From Mycoplasma sp. CAG:956 (GTDB lineage: Bacteria; Bacillota_I; Bacilli_A; RF39; UBA660), in the NCBI GenBank assembly GCA_000433475.1, contig HF993108.1, positions 1 to 29,594 on the forward strand: DNA of 29,594 nucleotides, given 5' to 3'. Shown one piece after another: positions 7,965 through 16,157 of the stretch. The notes below the pieces were generated by a model, which saw only the letters and a list, made by a program, of their open reading frames with translations, was not told where the DNA came from and searched no databases. Every line of letters begins with the position of its first letter. Positions within the stretch are counted from its first letter, which is position 1. The position numbers and the translations under genes are program-made.

Positions 7965-10334
7965 ATGATGAAGAAGAAAAATAAGGGTTTTTCCATTCCT
8001 GAGTTACTGGCGGTTATTGTTATTATGGGTATTTTAGTTACGATTGCTACAGCCAGTTATAATGGAATTAGTAATTCTTTAAAACAAAAGACTTATGATA
8101 ATAAAATAAGTTTAATTAAAACGAAAGCTATAGAGTATGCTATGGATAAAAAGGTTAATATTGCTACTATTAGTGTAGCTACGTTGTTACAAGAAGGATA
8201 TCTTGATATGGAAACTAATCTTGATGATGAGTATGGTAATAATAAATTGAGTAATCCTTTAGGTGGGTATTTAGATTGTTATAAAATTGATATCAATAGA
8301 TATGTTGATGATTATAGTGTTAGTGTAACTGATGATACTTCTTGCGAGTTGGCTGAATTAGCGGTTTTATCTTCAAAATTAGATATTGAGGTTTATGCTG
8401 ATAAAGGGGATAATTTAAAGCAGTATGGACTAGGAAAAAATAAAAATACTGAGTGGACTAATAAGGATGTTTATTTGTTTTTAAATCCTAAGGTTTTAAA
8501 TGATAATAAGTTGAGTACGGATAATATGAAGATTAGTTGGCTTGTTAATGGTGATGTTGTTACTTATAATGGGGCTTTGGCATCAGAAGTAACTAAGGTA
8601 AAAGGGTATGCTAATATATATAAAGTACCAACGTTATTACTTTTTAATGGGGAAGTAACGGTTAAAGTGGAAACTATAAAGGGAGTTTTAACTCAAAGTG
8701 TTGATGTTAAAATTGATAAGGAATCTCCTAAAGTTAATTTGAGTGCTGATGCTTCGTTTTCTACTTCTAAAAAGAGGATAATTTTTAATGGAAATGATGG
8801 GTCGGGTTCTGGTTTTAATGATTATGCTTATGCCTTAGAAGATGATGTTAAGAAGACACCTATTTTTAAGTATAAAAGTGATGACGGAAGTAATTATGTA
8901 GATGTTTATGAAAATAAAACTTATTATGCTTATGCTAGGGATAAGGCGGGTAATGTAAGTGATAGTCCTACTGAAATAAATATTACTAATATTGATAATA
9001 ATGTTCCAATATGTAATATTCCGGCTGGTCAGGAAGGGTGGAGTCGTAGTTATACCTACACTTATGGATGTCGAAATGATGTTGGTACGGGGTGTGCAAC
9101 TCCGAGTACTACGGAAACTATAACTACTGATACTGATAAAATTAATCTTAATTGGAATATAAAAGATAATATTGGAAATAATGAGACCTGCAGTACCAAT
9201 TTACAGGCTCATGTTGATGTAACGGCTCCAACTTGTCAAATTGTAATATCAAATAATAGTGTTAAGGGGGCAAATAATTGGTATACAAGTGATGTAGAAG
9301 TTAATCTAGTTACTAATGATAATTTAAGTGGTATTGCTGAAAAAGGTCTTTCCACTAGTTCTAGTGAAGATTATAATGGGGTTGAACAAATTGTATTAAG
9401 AAATGATACTGAGAGATCAGGTATAACTTATTATGGTTACGTTAAAGATAAGGCAGGTAATACTAACAGATGTGAATTAAATGTTAAAAGATTAGCCGAA
9501 AAACCCATTTGTGAGGTAAATGCTGTTGGCGGTAAAAATGGTACAGATTGGTTTGTATCAGATGTTAAAGCTACTGTTAGTTCGTCATCAAAGTATATAA
9601 CTAGTACGAAGGTTAAAAAAAATAATAAATATTTTGATAGTTATACAGTTAATTACAATACAGCTGGTGAAACTTTAGTTGGTGAGGTTAAAAACGATGC
9701 TGGTACTACTAATACTTGTACTAAATATGTAAAAAGAGATGCTGATGCTCCGGATGTTGATTTTACTTTTAAGAAAACAAGAGAAAATTATAAATGTGAT
9801 ACTTATGAAAAAGGCTGTAATGATGTTGAAGCTAGAATAACAGTTAAAGGTTCAGTAAGTGGTGTTAAATTTTCGGGAGTATCTGACCATAGTTCTTCGG
9901 TTTATATAGGCTCTCAAGAAGAAATCGATGCTTGTATTATGAAAATGGGTGGTGCTAATGCGCAAAATAATTTCTTATTTGAATTTATTTATAGAACTAT
10001 TTGTTTAATGCAAACTTACTGGGATAAGACAAAATGGGATTATAAATACTATGATTCTCCACACACTTTTGTTCAAGGTGGTGGCGATACAGAGGTATAT
10101 TATGCTAAAGTATGCTCTAATGCTAATGTTTGCAAGGAAGTTTTAGCCGAAATAACAACACCAGAACCTAAACAAGAAGATAAAAGCTGTAGTGTTTTAG
10201 GTGGTATTGTTGGCGGTGCCGGTGCTGGTTACATTGGTGGCAATATCTTAGCCGGTTTCTTAGGGCCAGTTGGTTTAATTGCGGGCGTTGTCGGTGGTGC
10301 CATACTTGGCGGTATTGCTTGTGCGCTTAGTTAG
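7965..10334 (+). CDS. Giant type IV pilin-like protein with Ig-like repeats
   Basis: A 789-residue protein. Residues 3-30 form a class III prepilin signal and helix: basic KKKNKG, cleavage expected after Gly8, then FSIPELLAVIVIMG with Glu13 at position +5 of the mature chain. About five beta-sandwich repeats follow, beginning near 251 (DKESPKV), 343 (NNVPIC), 418 (DVTAPTC), 512 (EKPIC) and 592 (ADAPDV); several carry the bacterial Ig-like hallmark YYAYARDKAGN. The last 49 residues (741-789) are a Gly/Ala-rich hydrophobic glycine-zipper segment (GGIVGGAGAGYIGG and more) with a Cys near each end. Ordinary pilins have 100-200 residues, so this is probably a surface adhesin or tip-type minor pilin. 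It is cotranscribed with 10343 and lies downstream of the Tad-like genes. No prepilin peptidase is visible in the window. Confidence 0.85.
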   Translation: MMKKKNKGFSIPELLAVIVIMGILVTIATASYNGISNSLKQKTYDNKISLIKTKAIEYAMDKKVNIATISVATLLQEGYLDMETNLDDEYGNNKLSNPLGGYLDCYKIDINRYVDDYSVSVTDDTSCELAELAVLSSKLDIEVYADKGDNLKQYGLGKNKNTEWTNKDVYLFLNPKVLNDNKLSTDNMKISWLVNGDVVTYNGALASEVTKVKGYANIYKVPTLLLFNGEVTVKVETIKGVLTQSVDVKIDKESPKVNLSADASFSTSKKRIIFNGNDGSGSGFNDYAYALEDDVKKTPIFKYKSDDGSNYVDVYENKTYYAYARDKAGNVSDSPTEINITNIDNNVPICNIPAGQEGWSRSYTYTYGCRNDVGTGCATPSTTETITTDTDKINLNWNIKDNIGNNETCSTNLQAHVDVTAPTCQIVISNNSVKGANNWYTSDVEVNLVTNDNLSGIAEKGLSTSSSEDYNGVEQIVLRNDTERSGITYYGYVKDKAGNTNRCELNVKRLAEKPICEVNAVGGKNGTDWFVSDVKATVSSSSKYITSTKVKKNNKYFDSYTVNYNTAGETLVGEVKNDAGTTNTCTKYVKRDADAPDVDFTFKKTRENYKCDTYEKGCNDVEARITVKGSVSGVKFSGVSDHSSSVYIGSQEEIDACIMKMGGANAQNNFLFEFIYRTICLMQTYWDKTKWDYKYYDSPHTFVQGGGDTEVYYAKVCSNANVCKEVLAEITTPEPKQEDKSCSVLGGIVGGAGAGYIGGNILAGFLGPVGLIAGVVGGAILGGIACALS

Positions 10335-10342
10335 GAGTTAAA

Positions 10343-11623
10343 ATGAAGAATAAGAAAAATAAAATTTATTTTGCATTTGGAATCGTAATAGTTTTATTAC
10401 TTGCTGTTTTTTTAGGTTTTAGAATAGTAAAGACTAATACTTTTAAGAGCAAAATTACTCATGTTAGTGAAAAATTGATAAAAACCCAAGACAGCTTAAT
10501 CAATAATCAAAAAATATTTAATAAACCAGTAAGTATTAATGCCGAAATAACTAGCGATAGTGTTTTAGATGAAAAAATTAATGTAACTGCTAAGTTAGAT
10601 TTAGCTAATAATGTTAGTGAATTTGGTATCAATCCGTCAGTTTTAAACTTGAATAATCCAATAGAATTTTATATTCATAATTCTCGTAAATTTGTAAAAA
10701 ATAATGATATATTAAGTCGTATGTATGAGGTAAGTATTGATACATCATCAGTAAGTTGTGATGCAACCTTAGAATGTAATACGTTTACAAAACAATTAAA
10801 AAATATTAATTTGGATTATCCTAAGGATAAAATAGTTAATCTTGTTAATCATTCAAAAGATTTAATTAATAATTCTATTGGCTTATTTGATATTAAGAGT
10901 ACTAATTTAAAGAATGATAACTATAATAAAAAATATACTTACACTATTGATAGTAATACTTTAAAGAAATTAAAGAAAAACTTTAATAAAGATAAAGAAT
11001 TAAAAAGTGATTTCTATAACTTATTTGTTGATTATTTTAATAGATATAATATAAATGAAGATAATATTAATACAATATTTGATAGTAATATAACTGGTAG
11101 TATTGCTATATACAAGGATAAAAATAATAATAATAATAAGTATGAAGTAACTTTAGATAATTTATTCACTATTATTTTAGAAGAAAATAAAGATATAGAC
11201 AAAGTGAGTATTAATTTGCTAAATAACTTTCAAATTAATATAGAATTAGATTATCTTAATAATAAATTAAGCCTTAGCAGTTTAAATGGAACACAAGAAG
11301 TTGTTAATTTAACTTTAGATAGTAAAGATATTCTTAATCTTTCTGGAAAAATAAATATAAATAATAAAGACTATGTCTTAGTTAGTGAAGATAATATAAA
11401 TTATAGTAATGATAATACTAGGAGTGGAACTTTAAAAGTTAATTTAAATAATAAAAATTATACTGTTACTTATAATTGGGAATATGTGGAAGATTTAGAA
11501 AAGTCAATGGTAGATAATTATGCTAATTATACAGAGTTAACAAAAGAAGATATGAATAATATCGAGACTAATTTGGTAAAATTAACTCAGTCGGAACTTT
11601 TAAAAGATATTTTAGCTTTTTAA
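10343..11623 (+). CDS. Membrane-anchored extracellular protein, unknown function
   Basis: A 426-residue protein with a basic N terminus, one TM helix (about 8-27) and a long extracytoplasmic domain rich in Asn, Lys, Asp and beta-prone stretches. There is a Cys pair in SVSCDATLECNTFTKQLKNI. I recognise no family. Its AGGAG ribosome site overlaps the stop of the pseudopilin gene eight bases upstream, so the two are translated from one mRNA and the protein is a likely partner of the pseudopilin. A terminator follows directly. Confidence 0.75.
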   Translation: MKNKKNKIYFAFGIVIVLLLAVFLGFRIVKTNTFKSKITHVSEKLIKTQDSLINNQKIFNKPVSINAEITSDSVLDEKINVTAKLDLANNVSEFGINPSVLNLNNPIEFYIHNSRKFVKNNDILSRMYEVSIDTSSVSCDATLECNTFTKQLKNINLDYPKDKIVNLVNHSKDLINNSIGLFDIKSTNLKNDNYNKKYTYTIDSNTLKKLKKNFNKDKELKSDFYNLFVDYFNRYNINEDNINTIFDSNITGSIAIYKDKNNNNNKYEVTLDNLFTIILEENKDIDKVSINLLNNFQINIELDYLNNKLSLSSLNGTQEVVNLTLDSKDILNLSGKININNKDYVLVSEDNINYSNDNTRSGTLKVNLNNKNYTVTYNWEYVEDLEKSMVDNYANYTELTKEDMNNIETNLVKLTQSELLKDILAF

Positions 11624-11642
11624 GATTTATTTATGAATTAGA

Positions 11643-11677
11643 AAAGAAGTAGTTTTTTGTTAGCTATTTCTTTTTTT
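11643..11677 (+). terminator. Rho-independent terminator
   Basis: Stem AAAGAAGTAG (11643-11652) with CTATTTCTTT (11664-11673, one G-U pair), 11-base loop, T-run to 11677. It ends the pseudopilin operon. Confidence 0.7.
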
Positions 11678-11751
11678 AACCGGAGCTTACAATACCTACT
11701 AAATTTTTTAATACTGTAACATAAGTTTTCTTAATTAACATTTTTTTTCTT

Positions 11752-11757
11752 TATAAT
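11752..11757 (+). promoter_or_regulatory. Predicted -10 box of the Tim44-like operon
   Basis: TATAAT at 11752-11757, with a poor -35 (TTCTTA around 11728). A second TATAAT at 11773-11778 is an alternative. Either places the transcript start upstream of ATG 11802 and disfavours a TTG start at 11778. Confidence 0.4.
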
Positions 11758-11801
11758 AAGACAAAAAGATTATATAATTGGAGTATATAGTAGGTGTGAA
11801 G

Positions 11802-12335
11802 ATGATAGAAGAAATAAAAATGTATGATAAAAATTTTAGTGAGAGTGGATTTATTAGTTATATTAATAATATATTTGTCCAAGTAAAAATGGGGATAGTT
11901 TTAAAGAATTTAATAAATATTAAACATTTTGTCAGTAATAATCTTTATGAACAGTTAGAAGGGATTGTTGATAATTTAAATAAGAAGGGACTTATTCAGA
12001 TGTATGATGAATTAAATGTTTATGATACAAAATTACTTAAATTTTCTAAAACTGATGAAAAATTAGTTTTAGAAGTTAATTTGATTTCTAGAGCTTTAGA
12101 TTATCAAATAGATAAAAATGGTAAAATAGTAAGAGGAAATAATAAGAGAAGAATAGAGCAAAATAATTATTTAACTTTTACTAAGAAGATTAATACAAAA
12201 GAAATAGGAAGAATGATGAAATGTCCTAGTTGCGGGGCAACTTTAGAAGTTAATAAAAGTGGGTATTGTCCTTATTGTCATGGTATTTTTGATTTGGATG
12301 ATTATAACTGGATTTTAGATTCGGGGAGATTTTGA
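11802..12335 (+). CDS. Tim44-like protein with zinc ribbon, soluble paralogue
   Basis: A 177-residue protein without signal peptide or TM helix. Residues 1-135 match the Tim44-like region of the two downstream paralogues (helical start, ESGFISYINNIFVQVKMGI, then LYEQLEGIV). The C terminus is a zinc ribbon CPSCGATLEV...YCPYCH. The ATG at 11802 is chosen because AGGTG lies five bases before it, whereas an upstream TTG at 11778 falls within the promoter. Its TGA stop overlaps the ATG of the next gene by one base (TGATG), so translation is coupled. It is the only intact gene in the window ending in TGA. The molecular role of bacterial Tim44-like proteins is unclear. Confidence 0.75.
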   Translation: MIEEIKMYDKNFSESGFISYINNIFVQVKMGIVLKNLINIKHFVSNNLYEQLEGIVDNLNKKGLIQMYDELNVYDTKLLKFSKTDEKLVLEVNLISRALDYQIDKNGKIVRGNNKRRIEQNNYLTFTKKINTKEIGRMMKCPSCGATLEVNKSGYCPYCHGIFDLDDYNWILDSGRF

Positions 12336-13324
12336 TGAAGAAAGCGGGTCTTAATTTAAAAAAACTAGGGTTAGTAATTTTATTATTAGTTTGTTTATTT
12401 ATTCCCCTTTATAGTTTAAAGGCTGATTCTGGATTTGATGGGTCATATGATCCGGGCTCTTCTAGTTCTTCATCTTCATCAAGTTCTAGTTCGTCATCAA
12501 GTTCATCATCATCAAGTTCATCATCATCAAGTTCTTCCTGTGGGGAAAAGAAGGAACCACATAAAGGAATTATAATTCCTAGTAATCCGAAACCACCTAA
12601 AAATAATGAAAAAAATGAATTTAAATTAGAAGATTTTCTTTTCGTGGTAGTTATGATTATTGGTTATATAGTTATTATTCTTTTTGAACAATATTTAAAA
12701 AAAGATTTTAATATACGAGAAGTGGAAGTAAGAAATAAAACCAACGATGATGATGCAGATGAGATACTTACTTATGATAAGATAAAGATTTTAGAAGTGT
12801 TACCTGATTTTGATGAACGAGTTTTTATTTATACTGTTTATCAATTATATAGGGATATTCAAGTGGCTTGGATGAATGCTGATATGGAGGCAATGCGTGG
12901 TTTAGTAACAGATGAGTTATACAATATGTATAGTATGCAAGTTCAAACTTTAGTTCTTAAACAAGAAAAAAATATCATGAAAGATTTTAATTTTTACAGT
13001 GCTAATATTACCAAAATGGAGATAACTAGTAAGAGTGTATCTTTATATGTTAATATAAAATTAGAATGTTTTGATTATATAGTAGATAAAGATAACAATG
13101 TGATAAGAGGTAATGATAAATCTAAAGTTTGGTATAACTATATGATGATTTTTACAAGAAGTATTTTAAAAAGAGAAAATAAATGTCCAAACTGTGGGGC
13201 AGTTTTAGAAAGTAGTACTACTTCAATTTGTAAGTATTGTCATTCGAAAATTATAAATAATAGTTATGATTGGGTACTGGCTAAGAAAATGGTAATTAGT
13301 CAAACTGAAAACGTAAAAGAATAG
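12335..13324 (+). CDS. Poly-serine, TM, Tim44-like, zinc-ribbon protein
   Basis: A 329-residue protein. Order: basic start and hydrophobic signal segment (about 8-25), the motif ADSGFDGSYDPG, an uninterrupted run of 27 Ser, CGEKKEPHKG, a TM helix (about 105-123), a Tim44-like domain (about 150-275, containing YRDIQVAWMNADMEAMRGLV and MKDFNFYSANI) and a zinc ribbon CPNCGAVLES...CKYCH. If the first segment is cleaved, the Ser run would be outside and the Tim44-like and zinc parts inside; if it is an anchor, the topology differs. The ATG at 12335, with GGGGAG six bases upstream, is preferred to a TTG one codon earlier. It overlaps the previous stop and lies 15 bases before its closest paralogue, at 13340. 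Confidence 0.8.
   Translation: MKKAGLNLKKLGLVILLLVCLFIPLYSLKADSGFDGSYDPGSSSSSSSSSSSSSSSSSSSSSSSSSSSCGEKKEPHKGIIIPSNPKPPKNNEKNEFKLEDFLFVVVMIIGYIVIILFEQYLKKDFNIREVEVRNKTNDDDADEILTYDKIKILEVLPDFDERVFIYTVYQLYRDIQVAWMNADMEAMRGLVTDELYNMYSMQVQTLVLKQEKNIMKDFNFYSANITKMEITSKSVSLYVNIKLECFDYIVDKDNNVIRGNDKSKVWYNYMMIFTRSILKRENKCPNCGAVLESSTTSICKYCHSKIINNSYDWVLAKKMVISQTENVKE
12458..12538 (+). repeat. Serine-coding low-complexity tract with tandem 15-mer
   Basis: Twenty-seven consecutive Ser codons, a mixture of TCT/TCA/TCG/TCC with six AGT codons. The unit AGT(TCA)x4 occurs twice in tandem near 12500-12530 and could slip to change length. TCN and AGT cannot interconvert by one silent change, so the tract looks kept for serine at protein level. 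Confidence 0.8.
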
Positions 13325-13339
13325 ATTAGGAGATTATGG

Positions 13340-14260
13340 ATGAAAAAAGCAAAAAGTTTTAGGATAGTATTAATAAGTATTTTATTACTTGCTTGTTTAT
13401 TTTTACCTTTATATCAATTAAAGGCTGATTCGGGGTTTGATGGGTCTTATGACTCAGGGTCATCTTCCTCATCATCTTCTTCGTCATCTTCCTCGTCATC
13501 TGATTTTTCCTCATCAGGCTCACTATCGGGTAGGGGGACTACTATTAGTGATGAAGATGTTCCCTATATAATTGCAGCACTTTTTATTGCTTCTATTTCT
13601 GGGTTTTTTCTTGCTAAGAAATTAGGTAATTTAATTGATAAGTTAGCGGAAAAAACGGTTTTGGCAGAGTCTTCTAAAAAAACTGATCCTCTTATTAATG
13701 TACCTTTATATAATAAAGAAGAGTTAGTTAAAGTTTTGCCAGATTTTGTAGAAACGGAATTTTTAGATAAGGCTTATAAGATTTATAAAGATGTTCAAAT
13801 AGCATGGATGAATGCTGATATGGATGCGATGAAAAGTTTGGTAACAGATGCTATGTATAATATGTATAGTGCCCAAATAAAGACTTTACTTTTAAAACAA
13901 GAAAAGAATATTATGAAAGATTTTCTTTTCTTAAGTTCTTATATTGACGGGATGAGTATTGATGAAGAAAGTGTTAGTTTGTATGTTAATATGAAACTTG
14001 AATGCTTTGATTATATAGTAAATAAAAACGGTAAGACTATAAGAGGTAATGATAATAAAAAAGTTCGCTACAATTATTTAATAGTGTTTACAAGAAGTAT
14101 TTTAAATAAAGAAAATAAATGTCCTAACTGCGAGGCTAAGTTAAAAAATACTACCGCAAGTAAGTGTAGTTATTGTCATTTAGAGATTATAAATAAAAAT
14201 CATGATTGGGTAATGGCTAAGAAAATGGTAATTAGTCAAAGTATTAATAGCAAAGAATAA
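13340..14260 (+). CDS. Poly-serine, TM, Tim44-like, zinc-ribbon protein, second copy
   Basis: A 306-residue paralogue of the previous gene with the same plan: signal segment (about 9-27), ADSGFDGSYDSG, a run of 14 Ser followed by DFSSSGS, a TM helix (about 76-95, IIAALFIASISGFFLAKKLG), a Tim44-like domain with YKDVQIAWMNADMDAMKSLV and MKDFLFLSSYI, and a zinc ribbon CPNCEAKLKN...CSYCH. The two copies are closely similar in the Tim44 and ribbon parts but differ in the Ser tract and linker. AGGAG (13328-13332) lies seven bases before the ATG. No strong terminator follows. Confidence 0.8.
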   Translation: MKKAKSFRIVLISILLLACLFLPLYQLKADSGFDGSYDSGSSSSSSSSSSSSSSDFSSSGSLSGRGTTISDEDVPYIIAALFIASISGFFLAKKLGNLIDKLAEKTVLAESSKKTDPLINVPLYNKEELVKVLPDFVETEFLDKAYKIYKDVQIAWMNADMDAMKSLVTDAMYNMYSAQIKTLLLKQEKNIMKDFLFLSSYIDGMSIDEESVSLYVNMKLECFDYIVNKNGKTIRGNDNKKVRYNYLIVFTRSILNKENKCPNCEAKLKNTTASKCSYCHLEIINKNHDWVMAKKMVISQSINSKE

Positions 14261-14303
14261 TAAAATTGAAAGAGTTCTCTATTAGTATTTATTTGTCTTT
14301 TTC

Positions 14304-14332
14304 TTGTTTTAAATAGTTAATTCCTTTATAAT
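14304..14332 (+). promoter_or_regulatory. Predicted promoter
   Basis: TTGTTT (14304-14309), 17-base spacer, TATAAT (14327-14332). The ATG at 14333 lies before the expected transcript start, which favours the ATG at 14354. Confidence 0.7.
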
Positions 14333-14353
14333 ATGATTAGAAAGAGAGTAAAA

Positions 14354-15256
14354 ATGATAAATAATATAATTATAAAATCCAGAGTAGATGATTTAGATTT
14401 AAATGTTAACTATATAATGCCTAATACTAGTATTAGAGGGCTTGCTATTATTGTTCATGGAATGACTGAACATAAAGAAAGATATAATTATTTTTTAGAA
14501 CAATTGGCTCTAAATGGTTATGTTAGTGTTGCCTACGACCAAAGAGGTCATGGTAAAAGTATTAGAAGTAATAATGATTTAGGATATTTTTATACTGAAG
14601 ATGAAACTGCTTTTAGAGAAGATTTACATACTATTATTGAGTTTTTTAAATATCGTTATCAAACTCAAAATACAATTATTTTTGCTCATAGTATGGGTAC
14701 TTTAGTAACTAGAAGTTTTATTGAAAAGTATGATAATATGGTTAATAAAGTTATTTTATGTGGTCCTCCTACTAAGAATAGTTTAGTTGATTTAGGACTT
14801 TTAATTGCTAAGATATCTAAATCTTTTGATAAAGGAAGAAAGCCAAATAAGTTATTAAATGAATTAACACTTGGAAAGTTTAATAAAGGTTATGATAAAC
14901 CAAATTCATGGTTAAGTAAGAATCCTAATAATGTAGATAATTATAATAATGATCCAGTATGTGATTATATTTTTACTACTAATGGTTTTATTAATCTTTA
15001 TAAGTTACAAAAAAGTGCTTTTCAAAGTAAAGATTATGCGGTTAATAATAAGAATCTAGCTATTTTATTACTTGCTGGTTCTGATGATCCAGTTATTGGC
15101 AATTTAAAAAAATTTAAAAATTTAGAACGTTTTATGAAAAAGTTAGGTTATTTAAATGTTACTTCAAAAGTTTATGATTCTCTAAGACATGAATTATTAC
15201 AAGAAGAAGAAAAAAATATTATTATTAAAGATATTATTAGTTTTATTAATAATTAA
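14354..15256 (+). CDS. Alpha/beta hydrolase, monoacylglycerol lipase-like
   Basis: A 300-residue cytoplasmic serine hydrolase of the Hydrolase_4 (monoacylglycerol lipase / lysophospholipase) type. The oxyanion-hole motif HGMTEHKERY starts at residue 35, and VAYDQRGHGKS follows. The nucleophile is Ser113 in AHSMG. The acid is Asp244 or Asp245 in AGSDDPV, and the base is His279 in SLRHE. All three catalytic residues are present. The likely reaction is hydrolysis of a monoacylglycerol or similar ester; the true substrate cannot be read from sequence. The start at 14354 has AAAGAGAG upstream. A nucleotidase-like gene follows after 17 bases and is probably cotranscribed. Confidence 0.85.
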   Translation: MINNIIIKSRVDDLDLNVNYIMPNTSIRGLAIIVHGMTEHKERYNYFLEQLALNGYVSVAYDQRGHGKSIRSNNDLGYFYTEDETAFREDLHTIIEFFKYRYQTQNTIIFAHSMGTLVTRSFIEKYDNMVNKVILCGPPTKNSLVDLGLLIAKISKSFDKGRKPNKLLNELTLGKFNKGYDKPNSWLSKNPNNVDNYNNDPVCDYIFTTNGFINLYKLQKSAFQSKDYAVNNKNLAILLLAGSDDPVIGNLKKFKNLERFMKKLGYLNVTSKVYDSLRHELLQEEEKNIIIKDIISFINN

Positions 15257-15273
15257 AATATATGGGAAAATTT

Positions 15274-15897
15274 ATGAAAAAGAAAATATTATTGGATATA
15301 GATGAAGTTTTTTGCTTTTTGGGATATTTAGAGCTTGTTAATGAGTTTTTAAATACTAATTATAAAATAGATGATTTTGATGATTATTATATTGATGAGG
15401 TGGCTATTCCAGAAGATAAAAAAGAAGAATTTTATAAGTTTGCTAGTACTAAAGACCAATATGCTAACCCTGTTATTTTACCAGGGGCAATCAATGCTAT
15501 TAGTATTTTAAGTAAATATTATGATATTTATCCTTGTAGTGATTGTCGTAATCCTTTTGATTTAAAAAATTCTGGTCGTATTTTTAAAAGTAAGTTTGAG
15601 ATGTTATATCGCTTTATTCCTGAAGATGTTATTCCTGTTAAAAACTATATATTTACGGGTGCTAAAAATATCTGTGTTGGGGACGTTCAAATTGATGATT
15701 TAGTTAGTAATTTAAATCCTAATATAAAGGTTAAAATATTATTTCCATCTTATCATAATAAAAAAGTTAGTGATGAAAAGTTGAAAAAATTAGGTATTAT
15801 AAGAGCTGGTTATGATTATCATACGGGTTGGCAAGAAGTTTTAAATATTCTTTTAAAACCAGAATTAACTAAAATAAATAAAGGAAAGTCTTATTAA
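15274..15897 (+). CDS. NT5C-like HAD-family 5'-nucleotidase
   Basis: A 207-residue protein of the HAD superfamily, resembling 5'(3')-deoxyribonucleotidases (NT5C). The catalytic DxDxV motif is D8-I-D10-E-V at the N terminus. The helical cap includes INAISILSKYYDIYPCSD, in which the Ser/Thr motif may lie. The C-terminal GDVQIDDLVSNL supplies the acidic metal-binding motif. It would dephosphorylate nucleotides or a similar phosphomonoester. ATG 15274 is preferred over ATG 15262 because GGGAAAA lies before the former and nothing before the latter. The stop TAA overlaps an ATG (TAATG) that opens a decayed reading frame. Confidence 0.75.
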   Translation: MKKKILLDIDEVFCFLGYLELVNEFLNTNYKIDDFDDYYIDEVAIPEDKKEEFYKFASTKDQYANPVILPGAINAISILSKYYDIYPCSDCRNPFDLKNSGRIFKSKFEMLYRFIPEDVIPVKNYIFTGAKNICVGDVQIDDLVSNLNPNIKVKILFPSYHNKKVSDEKLKKLGIIRAGYDYHTGWQEVLNILLKPELTKINKGKSY

Positions 15898-16096
15898 TGC
15901 AAATAGATTATAAAGATTATAATTTTATATAAATAATTTATATTCTAAAAAAAGAAGTAATAATAGAAAAGATAGAAAGTGAAAAATATTTAAAAGATAA
16001 TAAAGCTTTGTGATTAGAAAATAAAATATATTTTGTAATTAATATTTAAAAAAGTTTAAGAAGTAGGATGGTATGAAGAAATTTTTGAATTAAACT
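15897..16096 (+). pseudogene. Decayed gene after the nucleotidase
   Basis: The ATG overlaps the preceding stop. The frame reads MQIDYKDYNFI, a TAA, then EKIESEKYLKDNKAL, a TGA, and LENKIYFVINI. After a frameshift it continues EVGWYEEIFELNF and ends at TGA. The pieces look like one small protein broken by two stops and a shift. Family unknown. Confidence 0.5.
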
Positions 16097-16097
16097 T

Positions 16098-16126
16098 TTG
16101 ATTTTTTTAATGCCATGTGATATACT
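16098..16126 (+). promoter_or_regulatory. Predicted promoter
   Basis: TTGATT (16098-16103), 17-base spacer, TATACT (16121-16126) preceded by TGA. It places the transcript start near 16133, so the following protein must start downstream of that point. Confidence 0.75.
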
Positions 16127-16157
16127 TGGTAAATGTAGAGAATGGAAAGCGGTAAAA

